Positions 1 to 7,008 of a stretch of 21,549 nucleotides of DNA are shown piece by piece. Within the stretch, counting starts at the first letter, position 1; each line of letters starts with the position of its first letter. The notes under the pieces are model-generated. The model was not told where the DNA came from. It searched no databases and was given only the letters and a program-made list of their open reading frames with translations. This DNA is from Piscirickettsiaceae bacterium (GTDB taxonomy: Bacteria; Pseudomonadota; Gammaproteobacteria; Methylococcales; Cycloclasticaceae): assembly GCA_002401365.1 (NCBI GenBank), contig NVSW01000051.1, positions 1-21,549 on the forward strand, read 5' to 3'. A program made the translations under genes and the position numbers.

Positions 1-524
1 GTTCAATGAATATTAATGGCAGAAACACCTTAGCATGTACCAAAGATATTCGTGATATTGATGGGCCCATTAAGATTTATCCTTTGCCACATCTGCCAGT
101 GGTTAAAGATATTGTGCCAGATTTAACGCACTTTTATGCTCAATACACATCCATAAAACCATGGATTCAGGCAGATACACCGCCGCCACCTGATAGAGAG
201 CGTCTACAGACAAAAGAAGACCGTGCGCAACTGGATGGTTTGTATGAGTGTATTCTTTGTGCCTGTTGCTCTACGTCTTGCCCTAGTTACTGGTGGAATG
301 CTGACCGTTATCTTGGCCCGGCCATTTTGTTACAAGCGTACCGTTGGTTAGCCGATTCCCGTGACGAATATGCAGGTGAACGTTTGGATGAACTAGAAGA
401 TCCATTTAAACTTTACCGATGTCATACCATCATGAACTGCACGGAAACCTGCCCTAAAGGGTTGAACCCAGCTAAGGCGATTGCAGAAATTAAAAAATTA
501 TTGGTTGAACGTAAAATAGCCTAA
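1..524 (+). CDS. sdhB: Succinate dehydrogenase iron-sulfur subunit SdhB (5' end outside window)
   Basis: Partial gene: the frame is already open at the window edge (first full codon at position 3), and the ATG at position 6 is internal, lying in the conserved stretch that closes the 2Fe-2S ferredoxin-like domain (MNINGRNTLAC). The visible 172 residues carry the C-terminal dicluster domain. Numbered from that internal Met, C82-x2-C85-x2-C88 plus C92-P lie in CILCACCSTSCP, and C139, C145 and C149 lie in CHTIMNCTETCPKGLNP; together these ligate the 4Fe-4S and 3Fe-4S clusters. SdhB passes electrons from the FAD of SdhA to ubiquinone at the SdhCD membrane anchor (complex II, TCA cycle). The stop codon overlaps the start of sdhE by one base (TAATG), which implies translational coupling. 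The preceding genes should be sdhC, sdhD and sdhA, not visible here. Confidence 0.97.
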   Translation, partial: SMNINGRNTLACTKDIRDIDGPIKIYPLPHLPVVKDIVPDLTHFYAQYTSIKPWIQADTPPPPDRERLQTKEDRAQLDGLYECILCACCSTSCPSYWWNADRYLGPAILLQAYRWLADSRDEYAGERLDELEDPFKLYRCHTIMNCTETCPKGLNPAKAIAEIKKLLVERKIA

Positions 525-760
525 TGTCTGAAAAATCAAAGCTCCTTTGGCGTTGCCGGCGTGGCGTGAAGGAGCTTGATATCGTTTTTACAAGGTTTGT
601 TGAATCATCATACGACGATTTGGATGAGAAACAAAAATCGACGTTCTCGGCATTATTGGAAATTGAAGACCCCATTATCCTAAGCTACATGCTAAATCAA
701 TCAAGTCCTGATAATAAAGAGCTCGCTAGCCTTGTCGAAAAAATTCGCCAAAGCATTTGA
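524..760 (+). CDS. sdhE: SdhE, FAD assembly factor for succinate dehydrogenase
   Basis: A 78-residue protein of the SdhE/YgfY (Sdh5) family. It shows the signature RRGVKELD at residues 12-19, corresponding to the family RGxxE motif, followed by the acidic helical segment expected of this small five-helix fold. In characterised members SdhE promotes covalent attachment of FAD to SdhA (and to FrdA in some bacteria). Its start codon overlaps the sdhB stop, so it is almost certainly made from the sdh mRNA, matching its role as a maturation factor for that complex. E. coli work also called the family CptB or YgfY and paired it with YgfX as a toxin-antitoxin pair; the flavinylation role is the better-supported one. 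Its 3' end overlaps the next frame by 29 bases. Confidence 0.93.
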   Translation: MSEKSKLLWRCRRGVKELDIVFTRFVESSYDDLDEKQKSTFSALLEIEDPIILSYMLNQSSPDNKELASLVEKIRQSI

Positions 761-1163
761 AGTAACATTCAAACATTCAATTGTCTTGGAACTGCTAACG
801 TTCTTTCTATTTGGGTTAGCTTTTGTAAGTTGTTGGTTGTCTGGGATTAGCCTAATATATAAGCTGATATTATTGGCATTGTTAACAGCTTACGTTGGTT
901 ATTCTTTTCCTCGTCTCTTTATTTATAAACGTTACCAAGGCTTGCTATTTAATAGTGACCTCAGTTGGCAGTTAAAACCTAAATCGGGTGGCTTGCAATT
1001 GTCGTCTTTACTACCATCATCGGCAATTTTAGGCCCGTTTTTTTTCCTGCATTTTAAAACAGCCGATAGCATAATTAGATTGGTTTTGCACCAAAGCAAT
1101 ATTGATAAAAATGGCGCTAGGTTGTTACGAGCTAACTTTAATAACTCAAGGGGCGGGGGTTAA
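732..1163 (+). CDS. YgfX-like small inner-membrane protein
   Basis: A 143-residue protein placed, as in many gammaproteobacteria, directly after sdhE. Two hydrophobic helices cover about residues 19-57 and are followed by a soluble C-terminal half. That half includes a hydrophobic beta-like segment (PFFFLHF) and the ending LVLHQSNIDKNGARLLRANF, which resembles the C-terminal 'lvL..D......RrLRvrL' pattern of the YgfX family. The start is a TTG at 732 inside sdhE, because the frame contains no ATG and the next TTG (782) would cut into the first membrane helix. The stop lies inside the 3' end of nadB on the other strand. YgfX (CptA) has been described in E. coli as a toxin acting on FtsZ and MreB, but that function is not established for homologues. 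The assignment rests on context and a weak sequence pattern. Confidence 0.6.
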   Translation: MSKKFAKAFEVTFKHSIVLELLTFFLFGLAFVSCWLSGISLIYKLILLALLTAYVGYSFPRLFIYKRYQGLLFNSDLSWQLKPKSGGLQLSSLLPSSAILGPFFFLHFKTADSIIRLVLHQSNIDKNGARLLRANFNNSRGGG

Positions 1164-2753
1164 CACCGTGTCCTTTTTAAAGTTTAAATCATCTAATTCT
1201 GGGTAATCGAGGGTGTAATGAAGCCCGCGGCTTTCTTTTCTAGCGAGCGCGCTATCAATGATTAGTTCAGCCGTTGTTAGTAAGTTTCTTAGTTCAAGGA
1301 AGTCACTAGTGACATGAAAGCTACTGTAATATTCAGAGACTTCTTTTTTAAGTAATTCAACACGGTGTTTTGCACGCTGTAGTCGTTTTGTCGTTCTGAC
1401 AATCCCAACATAATCCCACATAAATTGACGTAGCTCAGCCCAGTTGTGTGATACAACAATGGCCTCATCAGAGCTAATAACTCTCGAATCATCCCACTGC
1501 TTAATGCTCGGCAATTCAGACTTTTTCTTTAGCGCTTCGGTAATATGTGAGCTCGCTTGTCGCGCAAAAACCAAGCATTCTAAAATGGAGTTGCTAGCTA
1601 GGCGATTAGCACCATGTAAGCCGGTAAAAGCGGTTTCTCCTATTGCGTAAAGCCCACTAATATCAGTGCAACCGAATTTGTTAGTTACCACGCCGCCACA
1701 CGTGTAATGTGCCGCAGGAACGACGGGAATAGGTTCTTTTGTCATATCAAAACCAAACTCTAGGCAACGCTGATATAACATTGGAAAATGAGATTTTGTA
1801 AATCTTGATGTTCGGTGACTCATATCTAAATAGACTGAATCAATTCCCAAGCGCTTAATTTCGTGGTCAATTGCGCGAGCAACGGTATCTCTTGGCGCTA
1901 GTTCGGCTCGTTTGTCAAAATTAGGCATAAAGCGTGTGCCGTCGGGTAGTAACAAAAGTCCACCTTCTCCACGAACGGCTTCGCTAATCAAGAATGATTT
2001 TGCCAGCGGGTGAAATAAGCAGGTAGGGTGGAACTGCATAAACTCCATATTTGCAACTCTACAGCCCGCACGCCATGCCATGGCAATGCCATCACCAGTG
2101 GACACGTCTGGGTTGCTGGTGTACAGGTATACTTTACTTGCGCCGCCGGTTGCTAGTGTAATAACAGGTGCTTGCATTCTGATAACTATGTCTTTTTTTG
2201 TATCCAATACATAACAGCCAGCAATGCTCTTTTGTGATTCGTTAGCGCGCCGCTGGGTAACAAGGTCAATAACATTATGGTGCTCAAAAATTTTAATATT
2301 CGCTTTTTGCAAAGCAAGGTCGCCAAGAGATGTTTGTACTTCTTTTCCTGTAGAATCATGAGCATGAACAACACGCCGATGCGAGTGCCCACCTTCTTTA
2401 GATAAATGCAAGTTATCATCACCTTTTGAAAGTTTGGTCGTCGAAAAAGCCACGTTTTTGTCGATTAACCAATCAATGCTTGACTTGCCATGGGTGACGA
2501 CTAATTCAGCAATATCTTTATGTGATAAGCCGGCGCCTGCAATAAGTGTGTCTTTAATGTGAGCGTCGATAGAGTCTTTTTTATCATGGACGGCTGAAAT
2601 ACCACCTTGAGCATAAAAAGTATTTCCTTCGTTCATATCGAGCTTCGAAAGAATAGCGATATTTACGTGGTCTGGTAATGATAAAGCTAGACCTAGACCG
2701 GCAGCGCCACTGCCTATAATGATGACATCGAAAGAGAAGTTGTTATGCGACAT
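1146..2753 (-). CDS. nadB: L-aspartate oxidase NadB
   Basis: A 535-residue flavoenzyme that oxidises L-aspartate to iminoaspartate, the first step of de novo NAD synthesis; NadA then condenses it with dihydroxyacetone phosphate. Visible features are the N-terminal dinucleotide-binding glycine motif GSGAAGLGLAL (residues 14-24), ATGGASKVY (201-209), EFMQFHPTC (237-245, with H242), SEAVRGEGG (257-265), RDTVARAI (R288) and PAAHYTCGG (H349). These match the catalytic His, Arg and His of E. coli NadB with an offset of two. The capping domain and C-terminal three-helix bundle are complete, and length agrees with the family (about 530-540). It is transcribed away from rpoE. No strong Shine-Dalgarno is visible before the ATG. 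Its last 18 bases overlap the end of the ygfX-like gene. NadB is a paralogue of SdhA, but the family motifs favour NadB. Confidence 0.96.
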   Translation of the reverse strand: MSHNNFSFDVIIIGSGAAGLGLALSLPDHVNIAILSKLDMNEGNTFYAQGGISAVHDKKDSIDAHIKDTLIAGAGLSHKDIAELVVTHGKSSIDWLIDKNVAFSTTKLSKGDDNLHLSKEGGHSHRRVVHAHDSTGKEVQTSLGDLALQKANIKIFEHHNVIDLVTQRRANESQKSIAGCYVLDTKKDIVIRMQAPVITLATGGASKVYLYTSNPDVSTGDGIAMAWRAGCRVANMEFMQFHPTCLFHPLAKSFLISEAVRGEGGLLLLPDGTRFMPNFDKRAELAPRDTVARAIDHEIKRLGIDSVYLDMSHRTSRFTKSHFPMLYQRCLEFGFDMTKEPIPVVPAAHYTCGGVVTNKFGCTDISGLYAIGETAFTGLHGANRLASNSILECLVFARQASSHITEALKKKSELPSIKQWDDSRVISSDEAIVVSHNWAELRQFMWDYVGIVRTTKRLQRAKHRVELLKKEVSEYYSSFHVTSDFLELRNLLTTAELIIDSALARKESRGLHYTLDYPELDDLNFKKDTVLTPAP

Positions 2754-2830
2754 AAAATTTAGATTGTGGGCTACCGTGTTAATAGAGATAATATCAAATA
2801 TAGGAATTCAAACGTACGGATTAAAGCAAA

Positions 2831-2844
2831 AATAAATATTTATT
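2831..2844. repeat. Perfect 14-bp AT-only palindrome
   Basis: AATAAATATTTATT is its own reverse complement and lies in the middle of the nadB-rpoE spacer. It could be an operator, but it contains no G or C, so symmetry by chance is more likely here than for the second palindrome near rpoE. It overlaps the weak -10 candidate for nadB. Confidence 0.4.
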
Positions 2845-2901
2845 ACCAAATGACCTATATTATTCAAATGAAAACTGAACTGATCAAGCTAGCTAACTTA
2901 C

Positions 2902-2924
2902 AACAGAACAGCTGTTCTACTGTT
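2902..2924 (+). repeat. Palindrome and inverted AACAG/CTGTT repeats just before rpoE start
   Basis: AGAACAGCTGTTCT (2905-2918) is a perfect 14-base palindrome. It sits within a wider array of two tandem AACAG units (2902-2906, 2907-2911) and two CTGTT units (2912-2916, 2920-2924), four bases upstream of the rpoE ATG at 2929. As RNA it can fold as a 5-bp stem with an AGCT loop, or as AACAG(2907)-8 nt-CTGTT(2920). Either hairpin would occupy the place where a Shine-Dalgarno should be, and none is visible. It may be a DNA operator or a translational control element; the sequence does not distinguish the two. Confidence 0.55.
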
Positions 2925-2928
2925 TGTT

Positions 2929-3501
2929 ATGCCTGAAGAAGATGATCAACTTTTAGTTGAGTTAGTTCAACAAGGTAATAAAAAAGCATTTGATAAGTTG
3001 GTCATTAAGTATCAACAAAAAGTTATTCAATTAGTTATGCGTTACGTTAAGGACCCTAGTGAGGCGCAAGACGTTGCCCAAGAGGCATTCATTAAAACCT
3101 ATCGGGCGCTGCCAAACTTTAGAGGGGAAAGTGCCTTCTATACTTGGTTATATAGGATAGCGGTTAATACGGCTAAGAATTTTTTGGTATCCAGAGCGAG
3201 AAGGTCATCAAATAATGAAGTTGATGCGCACGAAGCAGAGTCTTATGAAGGCGCGTATTTGCTAAAAGAAGCCGACTCCCCAGAACATTTGTTATTAACA
3301 GAGGAAATTCGCTTAAAAATTCAAGAAGCGATAAATGCTTTACCAAAAGAGTTACAAATGGCCATACGTTTGCGAGAGTTAGAAGGGCTGAGTTACGATG
3401 AAATAGCAGTGAAAATGAATTGCCCTGTTGGCACCGTTCGATCACGTATATTTAGGGCACGTGAAGCAGTAGATAAAATAATTGAACCTTTACTAAATTA
3501 A
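2929..3501 (+). CDS. rpoE: ECF sigma factor RpoE/AlgU (sigma-E, envelope stress)
   Basis: A 190-residue group 4 (ECF) sigma factor of the RpoE/AlgU subfamily. Region 2 (about residues 22-90) includes RYVKDPSEAQDVAQEAFIK and FRGESAFYTWLYRIAVNTAKN, which are hallmarks of this subfamily. Region 4 (about 130-182) carries the helix-turn-helix GLSYDEIAVKMNCPVGTVRSRIFRAREA. The protein directs RNA polymerase to envelope-stress genes and is normally held inactive at the membrane by the anti-sigma factor encoded next. In related bacteria the operon is transcribed from a promoter recognised by its own product; I could not find a convincing copy of that promoter here. No Shine-Dalgarno is seen: the leader just before the ATG is palindromic. 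It lies 16 bases upstream of rseA. Confidence 0.96.
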   Translation: MPEEDDQLLVELVQQGNKKAFDKLVIKYQQKVIQLVMRYVKDPSEAQDVAQEAFIKTYRALPNFRGESAFYTWLYRIAVNTAKNFLVSRARRSSNNEVDAHEAESYEGAYLLKEADSPEHLLLTEEIRLKIQEAINALPKELQMAIRLRELEGLSYDEIAVKMNCPVGTVRSRIFRAREAVDKIIEPLLN

Positions 3502-3517
3502 CCGGTCTATTTTGCAT

Positions 3518-4027
3518 ATGATAGAAAAACAACTACAGCATGTATCTTCACTACTTGATGATGAATTGCATCCAGATGATGCTGGCCTTATTGTCGAATC
3601 TCTGCAAACGCATGAAAATTCGGGCAAAAAGTTAGATCGCTATGCACTTATAGGCGATGCGTTAAGAGATGAAACCATCGTAGTTTATGAAGAGAGTTTT
3701 TTGAATAAAGTGCAGCGGGCGCTGGCAGAGGAACCAATAGTTTTAGCGCCTCGGTATGTTAAGAAAAGTAACGATAAACCGTATATTGCGGTTGCATTAG
3801 CTGCTTCGCTTGCATTTATTTCGGTTGTTTTATTTAATATTTTTCCAGCGGTTGACAATAATACTGGTATGCAACCGTATGCAGAGAATGTTGAAGAGGC
3901 TGATACAAGATTAGCGTTTGAAGAAGAAGAAAATCTCGAGCTACAAGAATACCTTCGCCAACACAAGGGTGCTAGCCCTGAAGACATGCAAACGCTTGAT
4001 ACACGCTTGGTCGGATTTGAGAAATAA
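3518..4027 (+). CDS. rseA: Sigma-E anti-sigma factor RseA/MucA family
   Basis: A 169-residue single-pass membrane protein with the RseA/MucA layout. The N-terminal cytoplasmic sigma-binding domain contains VSSLLDDEL (residues 9-17) and RYALIGDALRDE (41-52). One transmembrane helix follows at about 88-110. The acidic periplasmic tail ends in EYLRQHKGAS...TRLVGFE, resembling the C-terminal pattern of MucA. By family knowledge it sequesters RpoE, and it is destroyed by stepwise proteolysis (DegS/AlgW, then RseP/MucP, then ClpXP) under envelope stress; none of those proteases is in this window. I chose the ATG at 3518 over an in-frame TTG two codons upstream. The periplasmic part is short (about 58 residues) and rich in glutamate. 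Confidence 0.9.
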   Translation: MIEKQLQHVSSLLDDELHPDDAGLIVESLQTHENSGKKLDRYALIGDALRDETIVVYEESFLNKVQRALAEEPIVLAPRYVKKSNDKPYIAVALAASLAFISVVLFNIFPAVDNNTGMQPYAENVEEADTRLAFEEEENLELQEYLRQHKGASPEDMQTLDTRLVGFEK

Positions 4028-4065
4028 TACGAGCTGTATAATCCATAAACGGACGTTTCTTTATA

Positions 4066-5046
4066 GTGAATAAGCAATTAAGCCATCGGCGTGTACAGGT
4101 TGGCATTGTTGATTCGTTATTGATGTTTTTTAGTGCGCTTTTTTTACCATCCGTTGCAATCAGTGCAACCTCTCCGGATGAATTTCTTGATGACTTTTTG
4201 CATTCTGATAAGCGCGGAAGCTATAGTGCTAGCTTTGTTTTTATTAAACCTTCTGGACTGCAATCAACGGATGTTTTCGTAGATATGCGTGATGATGGAA
4301 CATACAAAAGAATAATTTGGTTCAATGGCGCCAAAAAAGAAATGACGAGTACACCTCTAAAAACAATGCATTACTTCCCTGCTAAGCAAGAAAAGGTTTC
4401 TTATCTTGCGGGACAATTGCCGTCAAGGTTAACGCTGTTGTTCAATAATTATCAACAAGCAAGCCATTATTACTCCATAAAACTTGATGAGAATGCTGAA
4501 TACGTTGCTGGGCGTGAGACGTATAGATTATCTGTCATGGCAAAGCTGCCGAATCGTTACAGCAGGGTATACTGGATTGATAAAGCAAAATTCATAATAT
4601 TAAGGGTCGACGTGCTGGATGAAAATGGGCAACTAATCGAGAGGATGAAATGTACCTCTTTAGTCTTAAAAAAACCAGATTCTGGTGAGCTGCTTGTCTC
4701 AAGTGAAGGGATAGGCTATAAAGCAATTGAACTAATACCTGATGTAACTGAGGGTCCAAATAATGTGATTACGTTTAATTGGTTGCCAGAACACTATAAA
4801 ATAGTCCAAAGCTTGAGGGTTGATAAGATTAACTCACTGGAAAAACATATTATGCTGAGTGACGGTTTTTCTATTGTTCGGGTGGTCGTGAGCCCCCACG
4901 GTCATCATACAAACAAAATAGCCGCTAATCATCAACGCGATGTATGGCAAAAGTTTGTATTTACATTAGAAAACAAACAAATCCTACTAACAGGAGAGTT
5001 GCCTTTACATAGTATTAAGGAAATTGCGGGCGCCATTAGCCATTAG
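4066..5046 (+). CDS. rseB: Sigma-E regulatory protein RseB/MucB
   Basis: A 326-residue periplasmic protein with an N-terminal export signal (hydrophobic segment about 16-33, likely cleavage after the Ala of VAISA near residue 34). The mature part has the two domains of the family: a LolA-like lipid-binding beta fold (SASFVFIKPSGLQSTDVFV..., with the YRLSVMAKLPNRYSRVYWIDK strand region) and a smaller C-terminal domain (FNWLPEHYKIV ... LSDGFSIVRVVVSP). RseB binds the periplasmic tail of RseA and shields it from the site-1 protease; mislocalised lipopolysaccharide releases it. The start is a GTG at 4066, the only start codon that retains the whole signal peptide. It follows rseA after 38 bases and precedes rseC by 10. 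Confidence 0.93.
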   Translation: MNKQLSHRRVQVGIVDSLLMFFSALFLPSVAISATSPDEFLDDFLHSDKRGSYSASFVFIKPSGLQSTDVFVDMRDDGTYKRIIWFNGAKKEMTSTPLKTMHYFPAKQEKVSYLAGQLPSRLTLLFNNYQQASHYYSIKLDENAEYVAGRETYRLSVMAKLPNRYSRVYWIDKAKFIILRVDVLDENGQLIERMKCTSLVLKKPDSGELLVSSEGIGYKAIELIPDVTEGPNNVITFNWLPEHYKIVQSLRVDKINSLEKHIMLSDGFSIVRVVVSPHGHHTNKIAANHQRDVWQKFVFTLENKQILLTGELPLHSIKEIAGAISH

Positions 5047-5056
5047 GTAAACATTA

Positions 5057-5500
5057 ATGATTGAAGAAACAGCAACAGTACAATCCATTATCGGACAACA
5101 AATAACGATCCATACGATAAAACAAAATGCGTGTGGTGGCTGTAAAGAGTCAGCGTCGTGTTCTACCTCAGTTCTTGCTAAGTATTTTGGCAACAAGGAG
5201 ATTGAGTTGGTGTTAACGTCAAAATTACCTATTAAAGTAGGTGATTCAATTGTTGTTGGGCTTGAAGAGCGCGCATTGCTTCGCTTAACCTTGTTTATTT
5301 ACTTATTACCAATAATTGTGATGTTTGCTTTTGCGTTATTAGGCGGTTATTTGCAACAAATGTTACACATTAATAATGAGCTAATAACGATAGTTTTAGC
5401 CTTAAGTGGGCTGGCGGGTTCATTTTTCTGCCTTAAACATTTTAGTGGTTATTGGTTTAACGCGCAAAAGTTAAATCCAAGGGTCTTGAAAATAAACTAA
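5057..5500 (+). CDS. rseC: SoxR-reducing/sigma-E locus membrane protein RseC (MucC)
   Basis: A 147-residue inner-membrane protein of the RseC/MucC family. The N-terminal domain begins MIEETATVQSI and holds the cysteine cluster C26-x2-C29-x5-C35 (ACGGCKESASCS). Two membrane helices follow at about 77-98 and 108-125. In E. coli, RseC has a minor positive effect on sigma-E and also acts with the Rsx complex in reducing SoxR; its biochemical role remains poorly defined. Position after rseB and before the HtrA protease is the standard order. The 46-base gap to mucD contains a possible promoter. Confidence 0.92.
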   Translation: MIEETATVQSIIGQQITIHTIKQNACGGCKESASCSTSVLAKYFGNKEIELVLTSKLPIKVGDSIVVGLEERALLRLTLFIYLLPIIVMFAFALLGGYLQQMLHINNELITIVLALSGLAGSFFCLKHFSGYWFNAQKLNPRVLKIN

Positions 5501-5515
5501 ATTACCCCATCTATT

Positions 5516-5521
5516 TATAAT
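5516..5521 (+). promoter_or_regulatory. Possible -10 box for a separate mucD transcript
   Basis: A perfect TATAAT lies in the rseC-mucD gap. A start point about 7 bases downstream would give a leader of roughly 19 nt that contains GGAG (5534-5537) before the ATG at 5547. The -35 region at the proper spacing (TAAACT, 5493-5498) is poor, matching three of six positions. This may be a weak internal promoter or a chance hexamer in AT-rich DNA. Confidence 0.3.
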
Positions 5522-5546
5522 ACTGAACAACATGGAGCTAAATTTG

Positions 5547-6956
5547 ATGCCACAAATTATTAAACGTTTTCCTTTATTGGTCTTTGCAATATTACTGCTA
5601 AGTATCAATAGTAGTTTCGCATACGATTTGCCTGACTTTACCGAGTTGGTCGAAAATAATAACAAGGCAGTTGTGAATATTAGCACAACACAAAAGCCTA
5701 AAAATGTGAGGAGTGGTCTGCCTCCAAATATGCAACAGCTCCCTGAGAACGGCCCTTACAATGATTTATTTAAACATTTTTTTGGTGCGCCAGGTATGCG
5801 CCCAAAACAGCGTGAGTCTCATTCATTGGGCTCAGGTTTTATAATCTCTGAAGATGGGTATTTATTGACTAATCACCATGTGATCAGAAATGCAGATGAG
5901 ATTATTGTCCGTTTTCAAGATCGTAGAGAGCTTAAAGCGACAGTAATTGGTAGTGATGAGCGCACCGATGTTGCACTGTTGAAAGTGGAAGCGAAAGGTT
6001 TGCCGGTGGTTAAGTTTGGTTCTTCAAAAAAGCTTAAAGTGGGCGAATGGGTCTTTGCTATTGGCTCACCGTTTGGTTTTGATAGTACTGTAACCGCAGG
6101 TATCGTTAGTGCGAAAGGTAGAAGTTTACCGCAAGAAAACTACGTGCCTTTTATTCAAACAGATGTGGCTATAAACCCTGGCAATTCCGGCGGCCCTTTG
6201 TTTAATTTAAATGGTGAAGTTGTTGGTATTAATTCGCAAATATATAGCCGTTCAGGTGGCTTTATGGGCTTGTCTTTCGCTATACCCATTGATGTTGCGT
6301 TAAATGTTAGCAATCAGCTCAAGACGTCGGGTCATGTGATGCGAGGCTGGTTAGGTGTGCGTATTCAAGATGTAACGCGTGAATTGGCTGAATCATTTGA
6401 TATGGAGAAACCACACGGTGCGTTAATAGCTCAAGTTATTGACAACAGTCCCGCTGAGAAAGCTGGGCTGCAGGTGGGTGATGTGATTATTGCTTTTAAT
6501 GGTGAGACAGTTAACAGGTCATCGTCTTTACCGCCTTTAGTAGGTGCTGCTGATATGTCAGTCAAGGCAAAGGTAAAAGTCATTAGGGATAAGAAAACGA
6601 AAGTTATTACGGTTAAGTTAGAGAATTTACCTGAAGATGAAGAGACTAAAGCGGAAAGTCCATCAAAGAACAATAAGCCCGACACCATGCTAGGCATGTC
6701 AGTAAAAGACTTATCTGCTGATATGCGTGACCGCTTAGAGATTAAAAAATACGGTGTTCTGGTTGAATTTGTAAACAACGGCGCTGCTAGCAAGGCTGGA
6801 ATACGTCGTGGAGATGTTATTATGCAATTTGATGGCAAGGATGTTAAAAATGTTAAACATCTAATTAAATTAAGCAAAAACGTTAAGAGTGATAGGTTTA
6901 TTTCAATGTTAATAAATCGACAAGGGAATCCGATTTTTCTCGCTTTGAAAAAATAA
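5547..6956 (+). CDS. mucD: Periplasmic serine endoprotease MucD (DegP/HtrA family)
   Basis: A 469-residue HtrA protease with an N-terminal signal peptide (likely cleavage after SSFA, before YDLPDF). The trypsin-like domain carries the catalytic triad His111 (TNHHVI), Asp141 (ERTDVALLKV) and Ser214 (NPGNSGGPL). Two PDZ domains follow at about 262-357 (GWLGVRIQDV ... SPAEKAGLQVGDVI) and 380-465 (LGMSVKDLS ... SKAGIRRGDVI). It degrades or refolds misfolded periplasmic proteins and, in Pseudomonas, dampens AlgU signalling. An ATG at 5532 is in frame, but GGAG at 5534-5537 lies nine bases before the second ATG (5547), so that start is preferred; it also gives a cleaner signal peptide. The linker between PDZ domains is charged (EDEETKAESPSKNNK). 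A terminator follows. Confidence 0.94.
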   Translation: MPQIIKRFPLLVFAILLLSINSSFAYDLPDFTELVENNNKAVVNISTTQKPKNVRSGLPPNMQQLPENGPYNDLFKHFFGAPGMRPKQRESHSLGSGFIISEDGYLLTNHHVIRNADEIIVRFQDRRELKATVIGSDERTDVALLKVEAKGLPVVKFGSSKKLKVGEWVFAIGSPFGFDSTVTAGIVSAKGRSLPQENYVPFIQTDVAINPGNSGGPLFNLNGEVVGINSQIYSRSGGFMGLSFAIPIDVALNVSNQLKTSGHVMRGWLGVRIQDVTRELAESFDMEKPHGALIAQVIDNSPAEKAGLQVGDVIIAFNGETVNRSSSLPPLVGAADMSVKAKVKVIRDKKTKVITVKLENLPEDEETKAESPSKNNKPDTMLGMSVKDLSADMRDRLEIKKYGVLVEFVNNGAASKAGIRRGDVIMQFDGKDVKNVKHLIKLSKNVKSDRFISMLINRQGNPIFLALKK

Positions 6957-6981
6957 TAGGTACAATACGCAGCAATAAATT

Positions 6982-7008
6982 AAAACGCCTCAATCGGGGC
7001 GTTTTTTT
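6982..7008 (+). terminator. Intrinsic terminator after mucD
   Basis: An 8-bp perfect stem AAAACGCC / GGCGTTTT (6982-6989 with 6998-7005) closes an 8-base loop and runs into an uninterrupted seven-T tract (7002-7008). It lies 26 bases after the mucD stop and 49 before the lepA start, so it should separate the envelope-stress operon from the lepA operon. It is the only strong intrinsic terminator seen in the window. Confidence 0.85.

Larger units (their letters stand above)
2754..2928. promoter_or_regulatory. Divergent nadB/rpoE intergenic regulatory region
   Basis: This 175-base AT-rich interval between two outward-facing genes must hold the promoters of both nadB and the rpoE operon. It is the longest gap in the window. 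It contains two perfect 14-base palindromes, listed separately. A weak sigma-70-like candidate for nadB reads on the minus strand: TTGAAT (2862-2867), 16-base spacer, TAATAA (2840-2845). For rpoE no good -35/-10 pair was seen. GAACTG at 2877-2882 recalls the sigma-E -35 core, but no matching -10 follows at the right distance. The boundaries are those of the flanking genes; the regulatory role is inferred from the gene arrangement. Confidence 0.55.

Noticed and set aside
732..760. sdhE/ygfX overlap as a sign of frameshifting or a fusion
   Set aside because: Both frames are complete with their own start and stop, and the sdhE product is full length, so an ordinary overlapping gene pair explains it.
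2877..2910. GAACTG as a sigma-E -35 element for rpoE autoregulation
   Set aside because: No TCnnA-type -10 element occurs 16-17 bases downstream, and GAAC alone is expected by chance.
2902..2924. LexA (SOS) box before rpoE
   Set aside because: The gammaproteobacterial LexA box is CTGT-N8-ACAG. Here the half-sites are in the opposite order (ACAG first) and the spacing differs.
3685..4077. 130-codon minus-strand open frame across rseA
   Set aside because: It is antisense to a well-supported gene, has Ser-rich low-complexity composition typical of shadow frames, and no ribosome-binding site or known motif.
6431..6877. 148-codon minus-strand open frame inside mucD
   Set aside because: It is antisense to the PDZ domains; composition and lack of signals mark it as a shadow.
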